In this document: positions 58,910 to 64,000 of the stretch, one piece after another
Layout of the letters: each line of letters opens with the position of its first letter
Numbering within the stretch: the stretch's first letter is position 1
Assembly (NCBI RefSeq): GCF_040412425.1
Contig: NC_089795.1
Location: forward strand, 82,630,163-82,694,162
Reading direction: 5' to 3'
Source: Macrobrachium rosenbergii
Taxonomy: Eukaryota; Arthropoda; Malacostraca; Decapoda; Palaemonidae
Length of the DNA stretch: 64,000 bases
Notes under the pieces: generated by a model
Seen by the model: the letters and a program-made list of their open reading frames with translations, nothing else
What the model was told of the DNA's origin: nothing
Database searches by the model: none
Translations under genes and position numbers: made by a program

Positions 58910-61013
58910 TTAACCCTTAAACGCATGAAGCCCTATTTACAAAAAACGTCTCCGTATGCGCGGTGTTCGGGAGGCTAAACGCGAAGCGGAAAAAGTTTTT
59001 CAAAAAATCACATACGCTTAGTTTTTAAGATTAAAAGTTTCATTTTGGCTCCTTTTTTCTCATTGCCTGAAGTTTAGTATGCAACCATCAGAAATGAAAA
59101 AAATATCATTATCATATATAAATATTGGAATATATGACAGCAAAAAAAACTTCGTATATAATTGTATACAAATGCACTGTAAGCAAAACGGTTAAAGCTA
59201 ATGAGTTAATTTTTTTAGTTGTATTGTACACTAAATTGCAATGATTTTGGTATATAACCAGATTGTAAAACGATTAAAGCAACACAGAAAATATTATCAA
59301 AATGATGCATGAATTAAATAGCATACGGACATAAAAAAGTTTTTCAAAAATTCCATAAATCGAAATATTGTACTAGAGACTTTCCAATTGTTTCAAAATG
59401 AAGAAATTGATTGAATATTACTAGACTGTAAGTTTTTTTAGCACAATTGCATTTTTACCATTTCGATCGAGTTAAAGTTGACAGAAGGTTGATTTTCCTA
59501 TTTACCATTATTTATGTGAAAATATTTCAAAAAAATGGTAAAAGCTAAAAGCATGATTTATTTTATTGTATTCTACATGAAATCGCACATTTTGATGTAT
59601 AACACTTTATGTAACGAATAATATAAAATGGCGAAAAAATTACGACAAAGGTGACTCCAGAAATGCTAGGATTTTTAGCAGAGTTATTGCGTGCTTTGGA
59701 TGGAAGGAAAAATTTTTCAAAAATTCACCATAAATCGAAATATTGTGCCAGAGACTTTCCGTTTGTTGCAAAATGAAGGTAAAAGTTGATTGTTACTAGA
59801 ATGTAAAATTTTGAAAACACTACGATTGCGTTTCGAGCATTTCGATCGAGTTAAAGTTGACGAAAGGTTGCTTTTTCTATTTATCGTTATTTATATGAAA
59901 ATATTTCAAAAATGGTAAAAGCTAAAAGCATGATTTATTTTTGTTGTATTCTACATGAAATTGTGCACATTTTGATGTATAACACTTGATGTAACGAATA
60001 ATATAAAACAGCGAAAAAATTACGACAATGTGACTCAAGAAATGCTAGGATTTTCAGCGGGGCGAAGGAAAAGTTTTTCAAAAAATTCACCATAAATCAA
60101 AATATTGTGCTGGAGACTTTCCATTTGTTGTAGAATAAAGGTAAATGATTGATTGTTACTAGAATGTAGAATTTTGGCTTACGATTGCGTTTTGAGCATT
60201 TGGTCGAGTCAAAATTGACGAATGTTAAATTTTCTCAGTTATCGTGATTTAAATGAAAATATTTCAAAACTGTTAAAAGCTAAAGAATGATTTATTTTTT
60301 TGTATTCTACATGAAATTGCACACATTTTGATGTATAACACTTTATGTAATGAATAATATAAAATGGCAGAAAAATTGACAAGGTGACTCAAGAAATGCC
60401 AGGATTTTCAGCGAAGGAAAAAAGTTTTTCAAAATTTACGGATGCCCCTCAGGACACCCGATGCTTCTAGGGGGTCGTAAAAGGCACAGGATGTGGTCCT
60501 TGGTCCCCTTCGGTCACGTGGCTGCACAACACAGCGCGTTGAAGCTGGGTCATCTTGGGTGCTTGGTCCCCTCCAGCATCCCAGTCTAAAACTTCGTCTC
60601 ACGCTCACTGCCGACAGGCAATATCGCCTTTCACAGTCCTGATGGCGTTGGGACATCTCTGCAAACGTCTGTTGCCTCACAAATATGCAAACACTCGCTT
60701 CAAAGTTCTGCAAAACGCGGATCGTCAAAAAAATCGCTCTCCAGGCGATGCGGCGCTGATGCTTTCTAATGCGGGGAGGAGGGAAGTGGCGCATACACGT
60801 CTGGGTGGCGCTTATAAACAAAACAACAACGATCCGTGAACTCCCAGCATCCCTCAAGGCGCATGATTTAAAACCTTTCGCAAACTAGGCCTATAATTAT
60901 TTTCGCGAATATTTAAAAAAGCATTTTTAGTCGGCGTATAATGCGTCCATGACACCCAACAGACAATTTTAGTCGGCGTATGCAAATACGTCCATTAGGC
61001 GTTTAAGGGTTAA
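58910..61013 (-). mobile_element. piggyBac-like element copy 3, 2,096 bp plus TTAA duplication
   Basis: TTAA at 58910-58913 and 61010-61013 flank CCCTTAAACGCATG ... TAGGCGTTTAAGGG. The orientation is opposite to copies 1 and 2. The interior again consists of ~350 bp tandem units (TTACTAGAATGTA-type landmark at about 59418, 59785 and 60155) plus the GC-richer segment (60430-60900). The two near-terminal direct repeats at the 60900-61009 end match those of copy 2. The homologous empty site is 39907-39910. No transposase. Confidence 0.87.
60430..60860 (-). pseudogene. MSQ segment of piggyBac-like copy 3
   Basis: The minus-strand frame at 60429-60857 includes FAEMSQRHQDCE, matching the start of the 63-residue frame of copy 2. 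The frames diverge after about 10 residues because of indels, while the DNA stays alignable to the GGTGTCCTGAGG end. Function unknown. Confidence 0.45.
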
Positions 61014-61549
61014 AAAGGTATCATCAGCCTTTCATGAGTTTATTTTTCACTAATGGCACAAATGAGTGCCAACTCCCAAATGTCTGACCCCTACCCTAAC
61101 CCACAGGGGGTGGCACAACACAATTAGAGTGGTCCAAGTGTAAACCAAACCTGGTTGTTGGGACTAAGAGTATTACAAGAATACAATCATCCTCCTCCTA
61201 CTCTATTATGGGCAAACCGGATAGAATGCTGAGAGTCCTATCCCCAGAACCAGACCACCACTGGAATCCATGGCCCAGCCCTGCAGAATAGTTCCACCCT
61301 TGAGCTATCAATCTGATATCTCTCATTATCGGGTAGCTGATGATCCTAATACAGTTCCCACTATTTAGCTTCAGATATAAACCCAGCCCCAAGTATGATC
61401 CTTTTCCTATTTAGCAGGTCCAATAATTTTTACCAAAAGTGGAAAATTCTGCAAACTTAATCCAAATGAGTATGTAAAAATATATAGGAAACTTGAACTC
61501 AAACCCAAAAGCAAATTCCAGGGGTTCAAGAGCCCCCTCACCACATCAA

Positions 61550-62100
61550 GGAGGTTGTAAGGCAGACATGTCAGGGAGGCTAGGACCTTGGTTATGTCCC
61601 ACTCTGGTGGTTTCAGTTCACACAGGTGGCAACTCCTATCGAAGTTCTTAATCATGTCTGACAGCTCCCATTAAAATGAAAGGTCTATGCCCCTGGGCAA
61701 ACAATCATGCCAAGAGGGCTCTATATTCCTTAGTTGCTGACACCAACAAGGACTCCTGACCCAGGAAGAGGAGGAAATCTGCCACATCCCTCACAGATGC
61801 TCTGAGGGGATGGAGAACCCTGCCACTGCACCAATAAGAAAAACATTCCATTTTCCCTTATACAGTCTGAGGATGAGAGCCTGAGGGGTTCAGAGATGGC
61901 CTTTGCAGCTTTCCCCAAAAAACCTCTCTTTCTAAGGAGCTGCTGGGTAGCCTCCACCCACAAAGCAGGAGGGAGGCCACTGCTTGATGATACTACCTGC
62001 TGTGTTCTTACTTCAGCATTGTGGGGGTGAACAGGAGTTCCCTCAGTATGTCCACTAGCAGGTGGAGGAGGTCCACGCACCATTCTGCCTGGGGCCACTT
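61550..62100 (-). pseudogene. DIRS E recombinase, N-terminal half
   Basis: EPLRLSSSDCIRENGMFFL (61840-61900) and CEGCGRFPPLPG (61755-61795) correspond to the SxxxxYxxxWxxFxxWC and VADFLxFL segments. MIKNFDRSCHLCELKPPEWD then ITKVLASLTCLPY (61555-61655) is the LIxSFxRSCPxxxLxPPxWDLxxVLxSLTxxPYEPL block. The frame is broken and it ends at the R550 boundary. Confidence 0.85.
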
Positions 62101-62359
62101 ATGAGCTATGAGTGTCATTTTCAGCCCTTGGGACACAAATAGCCTGTTGATAACCTTCTGCAATTGGCTGAATGGGGGAAAGGCTTACACATCCAGGTTG
62201 TCCCAAGGGTGCTGGAAGGCATCTTGTAAGACAGCCCTTTCGTTGGGGACCAGAGAACAGTACAGGGGAAGCTTGTTGTTCCTTGCTGTGGCAAATAGTT
62301 CCAACATGGGACCCTCCCACAGCTTGAGCAACCAGTCTGCCACGGCTTGTTCCAAGGAC

Positions 62360-63030
62360 CATTATGTCCCAACTATTTGGTCTGCCCTGATTAGTTGACC
62401 TGCCACGATGTTCTTTCTGGGGATGCATCTGGCTGACAGTGGTAGTCCCCTGGTCTCTGACCACTTGTGCATTTCCACTGCCAAGTTGTTCAGGTCGTAA
62501 GAGACTGTGCCTCCTTGTTTGCTTATGTAAGCAACCACTGAGGCACTGTTGCTCATCACGACTGTGGACTTACTTTGGAGGAGAGCCTGGAAATATTGGA
62601 GTACCAGCCAGACTGCTCGCATTTCCAAGACATTTATGTGCTGCCTTTGCTGCTCCTCGTCCCAGATCCCTGTAATGCACTTGCTGTTCAGGTGGGCGCC
62701 CACCCCCTGCAGGTGTTTCTTTGGATCCCTCCACAAATGCAAGTCCTCCAGGACTCTGTCTGTCACTGCTATGTTCTGCATCCTGGTCTCCAAGTCTTTC
62801 TCTCCCAGCCCTTTCATTGGCCATTGCAGGGAATGGATATGAGTCCTGCAGCTCTGCCCTTGGGTACCAAATTCTATAAGGATACAAGGTGACCTACCAG
62901 GACTTGCCACTGTTTCACTGGTTGAAGGTGGTTTGACAAGAAGGTCTTGGACACTTTTAGTAGCTTGTCCAACCTTTATTGTGATGGATAAGCCTTCGCC
63001 TTCACTGTGTTGATCCTCATACACAGGTAT
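62360..63030 (-). pseudogene. DIRS E RNase H, longest non-repetitive open frame in the window
   Basis: A 220-residue open frame. HLQGVGAHLNSKCITGIWDE (about residues 104-123) stands in the DASxxGWGAHL...GxWS position with the DAS lost. HINVLEMRAVWLVLQYF (129-145) is the HINxLELxAVxxxLxxF motif, and VVMSNSASVVAYISKQGGTV (154-173) is VxxDNxxxVxYIxKQGGT with the catalytic Asp replaced by Ser. KWSETRGLPLSARCIPRKNI then VAGQLIR (187-213) ends the domain. Key acidic residues are missing, so it is inactive. Confidence 0.92.
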
Positions 63031-63129
63031 TTGATTCTCTGCTTAGGAACTAGGTCTGACATCTTCCGGCTGAAGAGAATTCCGAGTCCTTGCATAGTGC
63101 CGGAGTCTCATCCCTGTCCTTCTAAGTTT

Positions 63130-63467
63130 TCTACGCTGAGGGTGCCAGTATAAGCCAGTTGTCCAGGTGCCTTCGTAGTCTAATACCCTTCCTGTGGGCC
63201 CATACTGACACTACAGTAGCTGGAACACTCAGTTGAAAACCTGTGGAGCTGTCACAAGGCTGAAGCAGAGGGCCCTGAACTGGTACGTAATACTGTGGGA
63301 GACAAACTGCAAGAACTTCCTGCAGGAGAGGTGTATCAGAATATGGAGGTATGTAACCTGAAGGTGACAGTCTATCGAGACCATGAAGTCTCCTTCCCTG
63401 ATCAATGCTAAGACTGACTGCCGTCTCCATCTTGAACGAGGTCGTCCAAAGGAAGCCGTTCAAGGTT

Positions 63468-63510
<43 letters not shown>

Positions 63511-63890
63511 GCAACATAGAAGGCTGGCGTGTTGTTCTCTACCACTTCTATCGCCCCTTCCATAGCATGTCTCTGATCTCCTGATGCAGGGCCCTCTCCT
63601 TGGGCAAGTTGTTCTGGTAGGAGGGGAAAGTAATCAGTTCTAAAGACAGCGGTGGTTTCTGATCCAAAGGTAGAACACATCCCTTCCTGAGGGTATAGAC
63701 TGTCCACCCCTCTGCTCTGCACCGCTGCCATACCAACCACTTGCTCCCCAGACAGCCCCTCACCTTCTGTAGGTCTTTGGGCGAGAGACTCCTCTCTTCC
63801 TTGTACTGTTCCTCCTGCCAGGTCTGCAGGGTTGAGCGGCACGAAATGCCTGGCCTCCATCATCCCGTCCTTTTCCCCAAGGAGGTGCAT
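63130..63890 (-). pseudogene. DIRS E reverse transcriptase
   Basis: In order on the minus strand: VENNTPAFY near 63530-63560 (fingers), a GA/CT microsatellite (63470-63507) that replaces the FVVPKK-GxWRPVIDLSxLN stretch, TSFKMETAVS (63420-63450), MVSID (63380-63395), QFRALCF near 63265-63290, and GIRLRRHLDNWLILAPSA (63131-63190). The active-site box reads HLDN rather than YLDD. The linker at 63548-63763 contains PPLSLELITFPSYQNN, conserved upstream of DIRS RTs. Confidence 0.88.
63470..63507. repeat. (CT)n microsatellite inside DIRS E RT
   Basis: A 38 bp pure CT tract; on the coding (minus) strand it reads Arg-Glu repeats in the frame 63408-63890. Confidence 0.97.
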
Positions 63891-64000
63891 GGCTCTGGGG
63901 CCGGATTGGGGAAGAAACGTCTGTCCAGCGAGGATACGTGGTCTAAATTAAAGGCTGGATCCGGTGGACTGTCCTCTTGGGATTGGTTTACTCAATGTTG

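Larger units (their letters stand above)
58640..61545 (-). repeat. LINE 5' UTR-type repeat (R550), copy 5, split by a piggyBac-like element
   Basis: 61014-61545 aligns with 39911-40455 and 58640-58909 with the 39650-39906 part (GGTCCAGGGGTACTC, AAAAATTAAACCTGAAAA). It sits inside the DIRS E recombinase reading direction. No LINE ORF1 follows downstream, so only the 5' part of a LINE is here. Confidence 0.75.
58330..64000 (-). mobile_element. DIRS-type retrotransposon (DIRS E), runs off the window end
   Basis: On the minus strand from the right edge: ORF1/RT linker (64000-63560), RT (63560-63130), RNase H (63030-62360), post-RNase H region (62460-62100) and recombinase N-terminal half (62000-61550). 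A LINE 5' UTR (61545-58640) with nested piggyBac-like copy 3 follows, then the recombinase C-terminus (58470-58330). Closely related to DIRS C (same YLDN box). Frames are broken throughout; the 5' end lies outside the window. Confidence 0.85.

Noticed and set aside
61730..62464. Plus- and minus-strand frames as independent proteins
   Set aside because: They are frameshifted pieces of DIRS E after RNase H.

Overview
This 64 kb window looks like intergenic DNA from an animal genome that is almost entirely built of transposable elements. I see no host protein-coding gene, rRNA or canonical tRNA gene. The longest open frames are simple-repeat translations or pieces of decayed retroelements. Abundant DIRS-type tyrosine-recombinase retrotransposons, Jockey/CR1-like LINEs with gag zinc knuckles, very long (TA)n and (GA)n microsatellites and a tRNA-headed SINE ending in a shared LINE tail together suggest a marine or freshwater invertebrate, most likely a decapod crustacean. 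The species level is inference from memory; no search was run.

Layout. 0-5 kb: an RTE-like RT relic (plus strand), unassigned AT-rich DNA and an 8-unit, ~91 bp minisatellite. 5-9 kb: a SINE and a decayed DIRS element (minus strand; RT, RNase H and tyrosine recombinase still in order). 9-16 kb: (TA)n and (GA)n tracts, a 440 bp foldback carrying a hammerhead-like core, and a plus-strand DIRS relic. 16.6-18.8 kb: first copy of a TTAA-flanked, piggyBac-like element filled with ~360 bp tandem units. 19-26 kb: SINE and LINE tails and LINE A (minus strand), interrupted by two mariner remnants that face each other. 26-31 kb: a tRNA-headed SINE, a CT tract, LINE D and LINE E.

31.8-40.5 kb is LINE B (minus strand), near full length: a ~0.6 kb 5' UTR, ORF1 with CCHC knuckles, endonuclease, RT and RNase H. 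It is interrupted by a second piggyBac-like copy, a foldback MITE and a 46 bp LINE tail with its own target-site duplication. 40.5-51 kb: a DIRS element (minus strand) split by LINE C, a second near full-length LINE of the same type. 51-56 kb: a perfect 30 bp hairpin and a second DIRS family. 57-58 kb: a cluster of small MITEs. 58-64 kb: a third minus-strand DIRS element whose recombinase gene is interrupted by a LINE 5' UTR, which is itself interrupted by the third piggyBac-like copy.

The parts read as a nested insertion history rather than a pathway. Once nested insertions are subtracted, LINE B and LINE C have nearly the same length (~6.3 kb). The 39.9 kb LINE 5' UTR preserves an empty site for the 58.9 kb piggyBac-like insertion, which shows directly that a single TTAA was duplicated. 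All coding regions described carry stops or frameshifts, and family assignments rest on motifs I recognise by eye.
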